From contig CAJSYZ010000004.1 of the NCBI GenBank assembly GCA_910574455.1, forward strand, positions 2,605,528 through 2,669,527: a stretch of 64,000 nt of DNA, read 5' to 3'. The position numbers and the translations under genes were made by a program. Shown here in pieces: positions 44,119 through 56,962 of the stretch; the first letter of the stretch is position 1; the number at the start of each line of letters is the position of its first letter. The notes beneath the pieces were generated by a model, which worked only from the letters and a program-made list of their open reading frames with translations, searched no databases and had not been told where the DNA came from. This stretch comes from Trichaptum fuscoviolaceum (Eukaryota; Basidiomycota; Agaricomycetes; Hymenochaetales; Trichaptaceae).

Positions 44119-46473
44119 ATGACGCAGGACTCAGATTCAACCGTAGAGGGTTACCACCAGTTCATCGACAAAAACAAGAAATGGTACAAAAACCTCAGGC
44201 TTGTGACCCTCAATCTCTGGATACTGCTGCTGTATGCCTTGCATAAATCTTCGGGCCAGAAATTTTATAGGCTAATCAAATCTGATAGTTTAATTACGTC
44301 GACCGCCAACGGTTATGATGGGAGTATGATGAGTATGACGCAATTTTTCGCTATCAAAACTATTTGTTGAACACGGACAGATGGTCTCCAGTTGCTGACA
44401 CAGTGGGAGGATGCATTCAACCATCCGACCGGTTCTAAGCTGGGACTTCTGGGAGCCATTCAGCAAATTGGCTCTCTTGCTTCCTTGCCTTTCACGCCAT
44501 ACTTCTCCGATGGTTTTGGTCGCAGGCATACTCTATTCTTTGGTGCGGTCGTCGTTATTGCCGGTGCTATCATACAAACAGCATCGCAGAGCGTGAATAT
44601 GTTTATCGGGGCTCGTTTCATGTGTACGTTGTATGGATTGTGCATCAAAGAATGAATGACTTACATTTTCTTCAGTGGGATTCGGCCTTGGCTTCTGTGG
44701 CAACGCCGCGCCAATGCTAGTCATGGAGATTGCCTACCCGTGGGTCGCGAGTAGTATATCCGATCTGCGATATTACTCATCTTAGCTACTCGGTAGTCCA
44801 CAACGTGCACCTCTTGGATCGATCTATAATGCATTATGGCCTGGCGGGGCATTCATGTAAGCTTAATTTGAATCTACCCAGGACCTCAGACTCCGATCAA
44901 CTCGTCACCTTTGACAGAGCTTCCTGGGTCACATTTGGATCTTTCCATATCAACAGTTCATGGGCCTGGAGATTGCCATCCGCATGTCAAGCAATACCGT
45001 CTGTGTTTCAAGCCATACTGATTCTTTTCGGACCCGAGTCCCCCAGATGGCTTGTCGCCAAAAATAGGTGAGCAACGCTCTTTTTCATTCGCTTCATGTG
45101 TTTGAACTTACTCCACGGAACCAAAGAGAGAAGCAGGCATTAGAAACACTTGCCTACTACCACGCTGATGGTAACATTGAGGATCCGCTCGTTCAGTTTG
45201 AGTTCGAGGAAATCAAAGCGGCGATTGAGAATGAGAAGCTTCAGAAACAAACAGGCTGGGTGCAGCTTTTCAAGACGCCGGGGAATAGAAAGCGTGTCAG
45301 GATCATCATCGCGATCGCCATATTCTCCCAATGGAGCGGAAGCGGCTTGGTGTATGTTTACTCGTCTAAGCCCAGTGGCGTTTTACTGACAGCTTTCTTC
45401 TGACAGATCGTATTGTATGTGATAGTCGATGGATTACTACGTTTCTGTTATTAATTGCTCCCGAATGTCATTCGCAGATTTGAATCAAGTCTTTGACACG
45501 ATCGGAAGTAAGCATATTTTTTATCTTGATCAGTATCTGGCATCCTAATCTGTGATGTAGTTACGGACCCCGTGGAACAACTTCTTATCAATGCATTCCT
45601 AAACTTGTGGTCTTTGCTGCTTGCCGTACTCGGTGGGCTGTATTGTGACAGGATCGGCCGTCGGCCGCTTTTCTTATTGTCGACTGTGGGGATGCTTGTC
45701 TTCTTCACTTTACAGACAATTTGCAGTAGCCAGTATGCGCTGCATGGTAATAAAGCTGCTGGAAACGCTGTGGTGGCATTTATCTGTGGGTAGTCTGACT
45801 CTCTCTTCTGATACATTGACTCGATCCTAGGTGATCAGTCCTTTACAGCGCGGCTTACGCAATCGCTTACTCGCCGTTGATCATATCGTAAGTAATCTGC
45901 CTCGTGCTACACCCTAGATCTGACAATTATGCCAGGTATACACTTGAAGTCTTACCGTTCGCTCTAAGAGCGAAGGGCTTCAACGTTTTTGGTCTCGCCC
46001 TTTCAGGCTCCCTAGTGTTTAACCAGTACATAAACCCGATAGCTCTAAAAGCTCTCGCTTGGAAATACTACGTACGTACGCATCTACCGATGCTCAGCAC
46101 TGATAAGATTGAGCACCATTTAGATCGTCTACTGCGCCTGGATTGCCTTTGAACTGGTATTTATATACTTCTTCCTGGTCGAGGTTCGTGGAACTTCATA
46201 TTCCTCTCTCTGCAGTGTGTAACCCTCAGAAAACTTATTAGACTAAGAACAAGACTCTGGAGGAGACAGCGCTGTAAGTCTGATCAAATGACTCTTGTTC
46301 TTTCAGTTCAGAAAGTAACAATATCAACCATTACTAGGATCTTTGATGGCGAGACTTCTCTTGCTATATTCCGAAAGGCGGCTACAAAGGTTAAACGCGA
46401 GATCCCCGCAATACAGGCAACCAACGAAGACAACGAGAAAGATCCGTCTATCGTGCATATGGAAATCGCCTGA
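44119..46473 (+). CDS. MFS sugar transporter (hexose/lactose permease type)
   Basis: A plasma-membrane sugar:proton symporter family member with the usual twelve-helix layout. Family signatures are visible: ITSTANGYDGSMMNGLQLL in helix 1, FGRR after FTPYFSDG, PESPRWLVAKNR at the end of the N-half, SQWSGSGLVSYYLNQVFDTI in helix 7, DRIGRRPLFLLSTVGM and YTLEVLPFALRAKGF. After the last helix the family-typical ETKNKTLEETAL appears, with Lys/Glu-rich cytosolic tail. At least eleven introns were resolved in phase, among them an 8-nt microexon (45407-45414) encoding part of VSYY. No lesion was found, so the gene looks functional. The exact sugar cannot be told; sequence style is closest to the lactose/galactose/hexose permease group. 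Confidence 0.85.
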
Positions 46474-47229
46474 ATCATGAAGGTACTCACGGTTTGGGTA
46501 GCCGGAGACCGGGTGTTGCCCGAGAAGAGTTTGAAGGTTCGAGGTTTGCATGTAGCAGAATTAGTACTTATGCCTTTTCAAGTTCTCATCGTCCTGTGCT
46601 CGTTGAATACTATTCTCCGATCTTGTAGTATGCCCATGTGTGGTATCTGTGCGTGCGTCCGCTATGGCTGGAGATGGTGATCCATGCAAAATTGTTAAAG
46701 TGATTGACATTCCCTCAGGTTGAGATTCGAGTTCTTTCCTACTTCATTTGATGAACAGTGTGTTTGATAAATCAAAGAAAGGATACGCCGATACCGTCGG
46801 TCAAAACTTTCTTGTGAGTGGAAAAAGGAAATAAACGAGTATACCCAATTCCTGACAACCAGCCTGATACGGTGTTCTTATAGACAAGACAATGTGAGCG
46901 GAACAGAATGCCATGATGTCTATTGGTATCGCATTTCAACATTGCTCATAACACATGAAAAACACGCACTGAGCCAGTTATATAGAGCATCACAATTGCA
47001 AACAAAAGAAAGACACCAGGTAGCGCAGAGTTGGATCTGGCAATTCTGAGGGCGCAAGGTATTAGATCGACAAGATTGATAGAAATAAGACATATTACAC
47101 ATCAGTGAGGGGGCGCAAAATGAGCTCATACAGAAGAAGCAAAAAGATGGAAACTTAATAAAATAGAACGACGAGAAATCACGCTTGAAAACGCAACTGA
47201 ATGGCGCATTATTTAGTTGTATCTGGTTA
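46474..47229. other. Intergenic, convergent 3' regions
   Basis: About 750 bp with no supported gene or repeat. Confidence 0.5.
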
Positions 47230-48502
47230 CTATGGCTCCTCAGATACATCTTCATCAGTAGCCTTCCACCTCAGATGAGACTCGTAGAAGTCTAAAAGCT
47301 GATGAACGGCGAAGTCAGTAAAGGACAGTAAGATGAAATAAACAAATTGGCGCACCTTGTTCGGGAAACGCCTTCTACAGACAGACGATGGCTCTCTGAC
47401 AAGTTTACCATCCGTACTGGAACCGGAGATAAGTTACGCTAAATATAATCAAAAGGATTGCTCACGTTATGAAATACACCATGAGCTCATCTTTAGCACT
47501 GGCTCTCTCAACCGTACTTATCTGTTTGACGAGGTCCTCCCAATTTTTAATGGCATTATATTTCAATGCCTTCATAGTGGTGAAACTATTTCCCCCGTTT
47601 TCAGAACCTACATTTTCGGTGCCCACAGCAGAATAGTCGACCATAGACACGTCGTCATCTGGTTTATTCAATGCGGCCAGAGATGTTCTCTTTTTCGTCC
47701 CGTTTGTTCCGTTGACGGCCGAACCTTTCGACGACGATGCAGCAGCAGCGGCAGGCGTATTTAACCGCTTCTTCTTCTTCTTCTGTTTCTCTATCTCAGA
47801 GTCTTCTTGCTCGTCTTCCGAGACAGACTTCGCGGTGCTCTTTCCGCGACTGCGTTTGGAAGCTGTCGTTTCAACGGCTGGACTCCTGCTTTTGTCCTTG
47901 TTTTTCAACGATGTCCGCCCACGATTTGATGTGCTTTGCCTTTTATTTGCGGCCTCTTTTTTAAGCTTCCAGTAGGCGTCGATGAGATCAGTCGCGTTTC
48001 TTTGAGTAAATCTTGAGTATCGTATCGTTTTGCAAGGTCAACGCATAAAAACATACCCAGCATCACTTTCCCGCACCCATGAATTATGTTCTTCTCCATA
48101 TCCTTTCCATTTGACAAGATAGCCAAATTCGCCCTGAAGTGTGCCAATGATGAATGAGATGTGAGTAACGCAGGTCAAATTCAAGTTGTCGACATGAAGT
48201 CTTGGAAATGCGACGCGTCGTAGCGCCTTAACGCCCAGTATGGGCCTGTCCGACAGGAAACAAAGTCGAACGTCAGACATGAGACTGCAGGACAGACGTA
48301 CGTTTTCGAAGTGGCCTTTTCGTGCGTTGATGATCTTCTCGATTTCATATTCTTCCTCCTCTTCTTCGCCCTCCTCGCCTTCTTCACCGCTGCCTTCGTG
48401 CTCAGATGCCGGAGGTTCTGTGCCGTCTTTCTTCTTCTTCGACGGTTCTTCAACCTCTGGAGACCCCTCTGGAGTTTCTGGTACGTCAACTACCTTGGCC
48501 AT
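47230..48502 (-). CDS. HP1: Heterochromatin protein 1-like (chromo + chromoshadow domains)
   Basis: HP1 reads histone H3 lysine 9 methylation and packs heterochromatin. The exons 48502-48302, 48133-48057, 47999-47466, 47416-47356 and 47298-47230 give 313 residues. After an acidic N-terminus the chromodomain starts at about residue 51 (EYEIEKIINARKGHFENGEF, then YLVKWKGYGEEHNSWVRE, then LIDAYWKLK), with the aromatic cage residues Tyr, Trp and Trp/His region in place. A basic hinge follows (KRSRGKSTAK, KQKKKKKRLN). The C-terminal chromoshadow domain (NWEDLVKQISTVERASAKDE, LMVYFIT, GKLVREPSSV, LLDFYESHLRWK) mediates dimerisation. A start at 48517 would add five residues. Confidence 0.92.
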
Positions 48503-49112
48503 TGTCGAGAAAAGCAAGATAGATATCTCAAGCTAGGAGAGTGCTTTGGCTCGCTGTGAGTCGGTTCGAAATTCGAGAATCGAAAGGCGGTTTCAGACAC
48601 GGGGGCGTGAGAAAATAGGTTGATCAACAACTTGAACCAAGTACTTCAGTTAATTTATTTCGACGAAGTTCACTATTGAGACTTACGCGCTTCTCTCTAA
48701 TAAGATACATAACCATTGTCAGTGATCAATACTTCTGCTATTCAGTCTATAAGATGTTGATGCTCTTGATTGCGAAATATGTATGCTTCCTCCAATTTTG
48801 AAGTACGATACTACTAGTAGTATAGTTGTTGGAGACGTACATCAAACTACCGATTTCAATAGACAGGCAGCTTTCACGGATGCATTTCTTAGTAGGTCGC
48901 CTACCAGTGAACCTTTGAGAGACGTAGCATAAGTGTCTGTACCAAGTCGTGACAGCAAAAACAGTTGACAGACACCATACCATTGGCAGTCGCTATTACA
49001 GGAGGAGCTAAAGATGCAGCGCAATTCAGATAAACAGACATGACAAGTACAAATCAAACAGTGCCTGGGAAGAGGTCCTCCGTCGTCAGGCACTAAGTAT
49101 TTTTTTCTCCTT
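48503..49112. other. Intergenic spacer HP1 promoter / RBM8A 3' region
   Basis: No gene is seen. A short palindrome (ATACTACTAGTAGTAT) lies near 48810. Confidence 0.45.
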
Positions 49113-50396
49113 CTATCGCCTCCTTCCTGGACTGGCGCTACGCCCGCGACCGCCACGTCCGCGGCCGCCTTGCTTGGGTCCTGATGGGGGCGGACGTACG
49201 AATGCAAAATCGCATTCAAGCTCCTGTTCCAGTAGTGCTGTTCCATTCGCGCCGTTGATCGCCGCCTGCGCCTCTGCAAGAGTTTCGTACTCAACAAGCG
49301 CGTACCCCTAAACCGGCCGTGATAAATGAGATGGGCGCGTCGATGGAAGATAGTTGCAACCGGAGTAGCGTTGGTCCGCAGTCGGTCCAATAGAGTGTTT
49401 TTAAATAGAAGGAGTGAGGTGGAATGGCGATCGGTGAGTCACTTGAAGAAAGTTTTCAGGAAGTAAGAGCAAAAATGACGCACCTTCACATAGCCCGTCC
49501 GACGATCAAGGTTGAGATGCAAGTTTTTTATCTCTCCAAACTCAGCAAACTTGTCCGTGACATCATCCTCGGTCGCCTCTTCGTGCACGTTCGTTACGAG
49601 CACTATCCATCCTTCTACGGCTACATTCCAAACGTGAGATGAGCGGAGGGTGTGCAGAAGTTTCGACCAATCCAACGAGACCCGCCGACATCCGAGTTTT
49701 GAGCCAAGACATGATGATTAAGGTCGCAGCATTGTCGCAAGAACAGAATCGCACATATTTGGTATGCCGTTGTCAACAGTAATGCAGAGTAGCCGAGATT
49801 GTTTTGTAAATATGTTAGAAACGGCAAACACATATCAGAGGCGATGACTCCTGAGGTATCAGAAGAGGAACTTTACTCACACCGTGCTGCTTTCGTATCT
49901 GTTGTCGCTGTTGGTTCAACTCTGTCGTATGTTGGTTCTGCCGCTACCGCAGTATCATCGCCTACGTATCACGAATGTTGCGATATAAGGAGGTCCCGCA
50001 AACGGAAGATTCCACCCAAGATCCAAGAGCGATGATCAAAGCCCAACGGCCATTAATTAGCCCATGCGAACGGGCATAGAAAGTCGCGATGTTTCAAGAG
50101 GAGTTGGTGGGATCCACATCGTCCGCAGATTCCGGTATGTGTCGAGCAACGAATAGCAAATAGTTTTATCCCCGAGAAAGTTTAAGGAGATTATTAGCAT
50201 ACGAGAGCAGTCAGAATGATGCGCCCAACAAGTCCTGTATCGAAATGAACGTACCGCCAGTATTTTGGAAACCTCGTCCTCTCCTGCGCACAATTCCAGC
50301 ATCCCCAGCTAGATATCACTTAATGTTAATCTTTAAGGTCGTTAATAGCAGAGAATAGAGCACACCATCATCAATGTTCATCTCTTCGTCAGACAT
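49113..50396 (-). CDS. RBM8A: RNA-binding protein Y14 (RBM8A), exon junction complex
   Basis: Y14 pairs with Magoh in the exon junction complex laid down on spliced mRNA. The exons 50396-50366, 50308-50255, 49961-49881, 49620-49484 and 49307-49113 give 165 residues. The order matches Y14: an acidic start ([10 protein letters not shown]), [11 protein letters not shown], an acidic-Thr linker, then [20 protein letters not shown] and the RRM. RNP2 is WIVLVTNV; the RNP1 position is GYVKGYALVEY. The core continues [20 protein letters not shown] with FAFVRPPP. The C-terminal tail is Arg/Gly-rich and ends RSASPGRRR, a likely SR-type phosphorylation site as in animals. Introns fall between conserved residues. 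Presence of Y14 fits the intron-rich genome. Confidence 0.93.
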
Positions 50397-53300
50397 CTTG
50401 CCAAGTTGAAACGCGTGAATGAGATGGACAGAGACTGACTGGTAACTGGTAAAGGCACGAAACATTGCAGTGACAGTCGTCCTGTGACAGATCCCGGAAT
50501 ATGACATAATCCGTGACAAGCGCGTTCAAGTGAGGCCGACTGTCACGGCGTTTGCCTGCCTACTGGCCTGCTGTGAAACCCAAACATCGTATTGTAACGA
50601 AACTTTATTTGGATCCTTGCTCAAAATACTGCGACCAAGATATCGGTCCTTATACACGACCTTACTCATCTCCAAAGTGATCTAACTCACCGCAAGAGTA
50701 TTTCGCGCCATCCAATGAGGTGGGAAAATTCATGTACTCGAAACGCTGAAGGAAGGCAACCCGACGAACGGGATCTGGTTGTGCTATTTATTGTATGAAG
50801 CTCGTTGTACAGCCCCGGCTTGGGCTTCCGTGTGCAGGGTGGCCAAACTCAGGCTTCGCCCGATGCAAAAACCTTCGAAAGTCAAAAGCTAATCGCAGGA
50901 CCCTACCAGGAGCGATCACGACTTAAATTTTCTACTAATCGGCCCCGGGGCTCCCTACCTGTCCTGCTTTTTTCTTGCTTAATGTCCGGGGAAGATAAAA
51001 GTCGGCCTACACTCAGAACAGAACGCACTGTTTTCCGGATCATTCATGGTGCGGTAATGCAGTAGAAAAGGTACCATCGAATTCAAAGGTGGCTGCGGAC
51101 AGACACTAGCTACACAAGGCAGAATCTACACAAGAGATCCGTATTATATGTTGAAGAGTGACCATAGTGAGACTGCTACTTATATTTTGCATCAAACTCT
51201 GTGCGGTGCCTGATATCAAGTGAACGATCCATCTTTTTTGGGTCCAAGCGGCTCCCATACCCACCAGATGCAGCTATATATACCATCGCTACGAGCCCGG
51301 TCTCCCATATACATGAGAAACAACATGTGTGCGCGAAGCTTGTAACCGACTGACAGTTGAGGCGATTTACTCTTTCGTCTACAAATTGATGAGGCCAGAG
51401 TGCAATTAACACGGCGGGGATGTTTCACGCCGATTGCAGTCCCGACGTCCAACCGACCGGACGTTCAAATACATGTTCAAATGGCCCTCGCATGTTTCGC
51501 GTGATACATGTCAAGTCCAGGCGTTGCTTCCGCCCTGAGCATCGTGGCGTGATTTGCATATAGCAGGCATATAGGATGCTCGACCACTGATAGATAGCCC
51601 ACAGAAGGAAAGTAGTAGATTCGAATCGACATCAAAACGGCACAGGAGTTGGATGTTCACCTACGTATGATACCATCTGTCGCGAAATATATCATGAAAC
51701 ACATCACCGAAATAAGAGAATAACACGGAAAAGGAGACTATTCTGGCTACACGACCAAATGGGATTCATTCGAAGCCGAGAAGCTGAGAAGCCAGGGCCG
51801 TAAGCTCTGTCGAAGCCACTATCCTGATCGACGTTCCCCTTTTGTCGCCCCCCTTTCGACCGACGTTGACGCTTGAGATCTATGTCCCCTTTTGCCCCCA
51901 ACACCGTCCTGAACCTCGCTCTGAGCTCGCATCCGTGCCTCGGCCGATGCTCTGGAACGGAGCAACATGGACGCATCAAATGGACGGAAAAGAAAGGAAA
52001 CATTGCAATTAGCGTCACGCTAGTTCGAGCCGTATGACCTTTTCGAACGAGAGCTCCTCGCCATGCGGCGGGTCTGACAGCGAAAGCGTGCATACTGCGC
52101 AAGCGAACGGCGTTGGGCTTGAGCGGAGACCTTCTAGGTCACCCCCCCCCCTCGTCCTCCTCGTCCCGACAGCAAATTCGCATGTCTCACAACGGTCAAA
52201 GACGTGTAGTTTGCTGATCGGGATGTGATTTGACTTGTGCCATCCGACTCGGCTACGCTTAACGGCCCCTGACGACATCATCCACTAATCACAGACTATT
52301 GAATGTTGCTCGACAGCGCCACTTACTCTTTCTACGTAAATCTTGGACGTACTGGATGAGGACGGGAAAACCTGAATTTGTCGAGCAACGGACTGAACGC
52401 GTCTCCTCTATCCGGGGAAGGAAAGGCGTGAGGACTAGGTAGTAACAGTGACCGGGATGTCAGCCTAAATTGACATCAACATGGGATTATTTCACTGGAG
52501 TTCTGAGACGAGCCAAGACTGGCGACGTCGGAAAGTCCGCTGCTGCGGGCTGACCACCTCGCGTCGCTTGGGGAACGCTGGGACAAGTCAGCGCCGATGC
52601 TAAATGTGGGCTGGACCGTGGTTCGAAGCACGAGGAATAGACGTCGTCACCGTTGCAGGGCGCGCAGGCTTGTGCCGGATCTGCGCCAGAAATGATTCCC
52701 GTTTGTCGAGAAACCGGCATCACAGTTCTGGATCAACCTCCTTATGTTTACAGCCCGTTGCAAAGCGGTGCAAGAACAAATTAAGCGACAGTTCCGACTC
52801 AGGCTCCCGATGGCGACATGACGCAGGTTCTGGCTCGGTACGGACAGGGGCCAGCGGGGGACTCCATCATTGTGCGGGCTCACTTTCAGGCGGCATCAGT
52901 GTCCTCAACGGCCGGCAGTCTGGCAGCGAGCTGCCTGAGATTATAGTCTTCATTGATCATGGACAATCGGGAGAAATAATAAAGAGATGGACAAACAAAC
53001 ATCTGGTTCCTGAGCACAGCACTCTGTCAGCACATCTCAGATCTCCCCCTTCGGCTAAGTTTCTCTTTCACAAGATTTGGGCGTTTGAGCGTGGCACCAA
53101 AACCGGGACCCCTTCACCACGTATGATGTTTCTCGGTACGTTTGATGCCAATTTATGATTTTTTCTCCGAACAAAGGGCATTCCCCCGGAATATTTAAAG
53201 GTAGTCTTAAGCCGAAAGCTGATTCCACAAAGAACCCCTCCCGTCTCTCTCTTCTGACTCTGCACGCGTCGCGTCGATCGACCAAGTCTCAATTATCAAC
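50397..53300. other. Gene-poor stretch of 2.9 kb
   Basis: No gene is firmly supported. The best candidate is a minus-strand open frame at 52281-52015 (MMSSGAVKRSRVGWHKSNHI ... SLSDPPHGEELSFEKVIRLE), 88 residues, possibly an exon of an unrecognised gene. It has a GC-rich run and a C tract at 52142-52151. A plus-strand frame at 52604-53158 has no family features. No tRNA, inverted-repeat element or array was found by eye. Confidence 0.4.
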
Positions 53301-54101
53301 ATGAGCAGCGCGAACAGCATAATCCACCACCCATGCACAGTCTGCTGCCGCCCGACGTCTATGTGGTGTAGCCGCTGCCAGGTTGCCTGGTACTGTAGTG
53401 CGGAGCACCTTCAAAGCGTAAGTGCCTAATAGTATCCCTGGCCTTCAAGGTCAGGGTCGGGACAGGGTTTCAGACGCCGGGATGCTGACTGCGCCTTTCT
53501 GTTGGACGCGTCTTTAGGACTGGCCTCGTCATCGTAGAGAATGCATGACCGTGGCGGCGCCCCCGCCGTCGCACCACATTGTCATCCAGACACCGCCACC
53601 AGCAGTACCCGAGACAATGAGCGTATCCGCCATCCACTTCCTTCCTAGTCAGGGTATGTGCTCTTCGTCGTTGCGCGTGCAGCTACCCAGTGCTGACCAC
53701 CCTCTTGCCCCTCGACGCTTCATGACCGTGCAGAACGCCCGCAAATCGTCACCATCAACTGCCAGATGTCACGCAAACCCCAGGCGGGATCCTGTCCGAT
53801 ACCGCTCATCTCCGAGTTCTTCCCTGAGTCGGGAGGACAGCCGCAGGCGATCGTGCTCACCCAGGGCCTCAACGGCGAGCCCTTGCGCTTCCCACTTCAC
53901 ATCTTTTACTGCCCCGCGTCTCTACAACGTGGAACACCCATAAATCGCGCGATCCATCGCATCACTTCTGGGGCGGCGGCGCGTCCATGGCCAGGCCCCG
54001 TCCTCGTGCTCAAATTCAACGGCTCTCGCAGACAGAGCTACACCGATGCGAGTACGAACGACCTCCCTGCTTTGTCAGCGTATTTCCTTGCTTTCAAATG
54101 A
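53301..54101 (+). CDS. MYND zinc-finger protein
   Basis: The exons 53301-53417, 53518-53653 and 53734-54101 give 206 residues. The N-terminus is a MYND finger: CTVCCRPTSMWCSRCQVAWY, then CSAEHLQSDWPRHRRECM, with the C-x2-C, C-x2-C, Tyr-Cys, His-Leu and H-x3-C positions. MYND fingers bind proline-rich peptides and often sit in transcription cofactors. The rest (EFFPESGGQPQAIVLTQGLN, PLRFPLHIFYCPASLQRGTP, GPVLVLKFNGSRRQSYTDAS) is a small globular domain found with MYND in basidiomycete proteins of unknown role. Codon use and GC content are higher than in neighbouring DNA. It stands alone in the gene-poor stretch. Confidence 0.8.
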
Positions 54102-56962
54102 GTCTTGAACGTTTTGGACAGACGAGGGGGGAGGAGGTCGTTGTGGAGACTGGCGGGAGGGCCTTCCCAGCAGTCTGGCTGAAGCAGCCCGGTACAATGG
54201 CGCTTGTCATATGATGTACAAACCAGCTAAAAAGGAGGACGATAGAGCCCAGCTCGTCAAACTCCGGTAAGTGCCTTTCATCAGGCAGATGTTTGACGTG
54301 CGACTTATCATTATCGCATGCAGATCACTCATTTATTTCTAGGTTCACCACAATCATCTATACATTGCTATCATCCTATTCATTGAGCAAGGATATCAGA
54401 CTATCGCAATTTTCCGCTTGTTTTGTTGCATCAGAGTGTATCTTAGAATCTCCCGCTATATTCCCTACTTCAATTGCTGCCCAATTCTCCCTAACCAGCT
54501 TTCAGAGTCCTCTAAACATTAGTCTGTCATCTCTAACTTATTGCCTTGCCGTAGATTGCTGTTGATTACTTATTATTATTTCGTCATATAATGGTCTTCT
54601 AATGTAAATATACCTACTCGATTTGACTGATCGAAGCGATCTGGGCGTCTACTACAACTTGAATGTGACTTCAAATAACTTGAGTGAATTACAGATGATA
54701 CAGAAACCTGACATCATATCCCATAAAACTATCGGGAATGTATTGGCTACCGTCTTAATCTCCGTGGAGGCCTTCACTCCGAGGGAAGAGAAGCTATTGT
54801 ATCGAAATATCGAAGCAGAGGACACTGTGCCTAGCAGGCTTACGGTATACAACATAGTGGAGGCAATGGACATGGCTAAACTTGCACTATATCGTGACAC
54901 CTCAGTACACCTTGGAACTGCACATTTATCACTGACATAGTGACAGATACAAATTTGCATTTGCATATCAAAGGTCATAGAATGTAAGTCAAATAGACGG
55001 CATTGATACCACGGCTGGCTCGTCTACTTCCGCTGCATACCGCAGCGTACAAAGGTCCGGATGTCCGAGTCTGCTCGGCGTGCGGCAAATAGGCTCCGAA
55101 ATGCCAAATATACAAGATGAACGTCAAAGAGAGGCCTTGCGGTAGCCTTGAGGCGCATTTATGCGTTCTAGCTATTCAAATGAATGAATCCCATCGCCAG
55201 GGACGAAAGCGTTGGTACAAAAGTCACCACTGCTGGCATTCGTGAGAGCCATGACGTTTATTGTACCTCCGCAGGAACCGATGGGAGTAATGTGCACTTG
55301 TTCACTAGATCACGTTGACGTGCCTGGGCTTTCGTCGCAATACTCGTCATATTCGGGATAGTCTACCAGTATCGGTGAAAGGCTTCGCACGAGAGAAAGA
55401 TGCTGTCAAAAGACAGAGCACCCTCGGACACAGCTCCTGCACAGCGTGCCGATCGAGCTCGTGTCTCAATTCGTTTCTGATACGAAAAGAGAGCGAGCTC
55501 TACCGGTGTCCAAATGAAGCATCTATGAGAGCAACGAGTTTCAAATTGGATCGAGTGCAAATCCGTACGCAGGCACCTACATTCATTATGTGCTTCCGAG
55601 AGGGGAAGGTCGTTGGATGGTGAAAAAACGATGTGCGTGTTTTCGATTGATAGAACACCAGCTAGAAGATTCAAGTCATCTACCATGATAGCTGACTGCA
55701 AGCTTAGTTCTGCCACGAAGTTCGGGGCGATTTATGATACCGGCAACCAAAAGCGGCTGAAATGATTCGATTCCGATGTAATGCTTTGTTCCAAATGAAA
55801 CCTCTAGGCTAATCCCGCGAGTAATTGTTGACTACAGTGATCATTATCAGCTTCGACGTTGAGAACATTCAGACTTCTTTGGCTTGCCTTGCTTCCCATG
55901 CACCAGATTACACTTCTTACTTCGGTCAACAAATAAGATGCTCCCGCCGAGGTGGCATGGCACGAGAGATCAACGACTCATCCGCGTACAGGGATAGGTG
56001 GATATCGATAGTTGATCCAGAGCGAATTTGGAAGCGCTGAGAGCAAGTCAGAAACCTCCGCTTCGAGTCAACACATTTAATTAAGTGAATAGAGAATTAA
56101 GATCAATCTAGATAGCGTTGGGGTAGGAACGGTGGACCGCTGCGACGTGAGGACCAATGATAATCAGAAGCCTTCAGATCTTTAGAGCTGCAATGCGGGT
56201 GGTCACGTCCGAGGCACTTCGAGGGTATCACTGGAAGGAAGGTTTATCCTCGTGGGAGTCCTCGTCAAAAGTGACGGCCTTTATTGTCGAAGTCATTTGA
56301 CAACCAGATCGGCGGAGTGTTTCTGCCCAGAGCGATCCGGATCCATCACGATCAGCCGGTTCCCGCGTAAGCCTCGCACAGCTCACTTAACAAATGTATG
56401 TACAGCTCTTCGACATCTGGACACGAGAGGATCTGCTGAGATTCTGGGTACAGCAGATAGCATCAATTTTGGCGGACATTAATGAGCGTGTCCCTTTCGG
56501 ATTTGTTCGCGGGAAAACTACACCATAGAAATCGACGGATTATTAGACAGGGAGTACCCTCAGTTTATTATCCGCCTCTACCTCACCTCTACCTTAAGTT
56601 CGTTTAAATTTTTTCGTTGAACTAGTCGACATGACATGCGAATGATGTCCAGGAACAGCAAAACGTAAGATCTTTATGTGTGAAGATATCAGATGCGCAG
56701 ACATAGTCGTTGTCTCATGCCGAGTATGATAATCCATACAGTTGAGATATTAGGGGTTGTACTTGTTGCACAAAGAACATGCAAGTTGATCAAGGGAGTA
56801 ATTTTATAAGAAGCGCCTCCTCGATTTCTCTGAAGAACGTCCAGAAGTCGGAGAACAATCTAAATATCTAAAATAGGATACTATGCCGATCGTCGGCATG
56901 AATTGCGGCCGTCCGGCACCTGGGGACACGGTCTGTTACCTATTTTGGCGAACGCGTCTAAG
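54102..56962. other. Gene-poor stretch of 2.9 kb
   Basis: AT-rich, short open frames only (for example 54623-54940 plus, and 55363-55716 minus), none with a recognisable motif or clear start. No repeat or RNA gene is evident. Confidence 0.4.

Noticed and set aside
44119..46473. Sugar transporter considered as a pseudogene because of scattered short frames
   Set aside because: All stops fall in introns. With standard splice sites and one microexon the whole protein reads through.
48038..48517. Read-through frame extending HP1 exon 1 to 159 codons
   Set aside because: It runs through the first intron; the spliced form restores the chromodomain.
48805..48825. Palindrome ATACTACTAGTAGTAT
   Set aside because: Short, AT-rich, no flanking duplication or partner; probably chance.
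52610..52640. TGGTTCGAAGC resembling a tRNA T-arm
   Set aside because: The flanks cannot form acceptor, D and anticodon stems; no tRNA fold results.
54623..54940. Plus-strand open frame of 105 codons
   Set aside because: No ATG at its start, overlapped by an equally long minus-strand frame, and no motif.
50397..56962. Search for retroelements, CRISPR-like arrays or rRNA in the gene-poor part
   Set aside because: No reverse-transcriptase or integrase motifs, no long terminal repeats, no regular repeats and no rRNA-like sequence were seen by eye.
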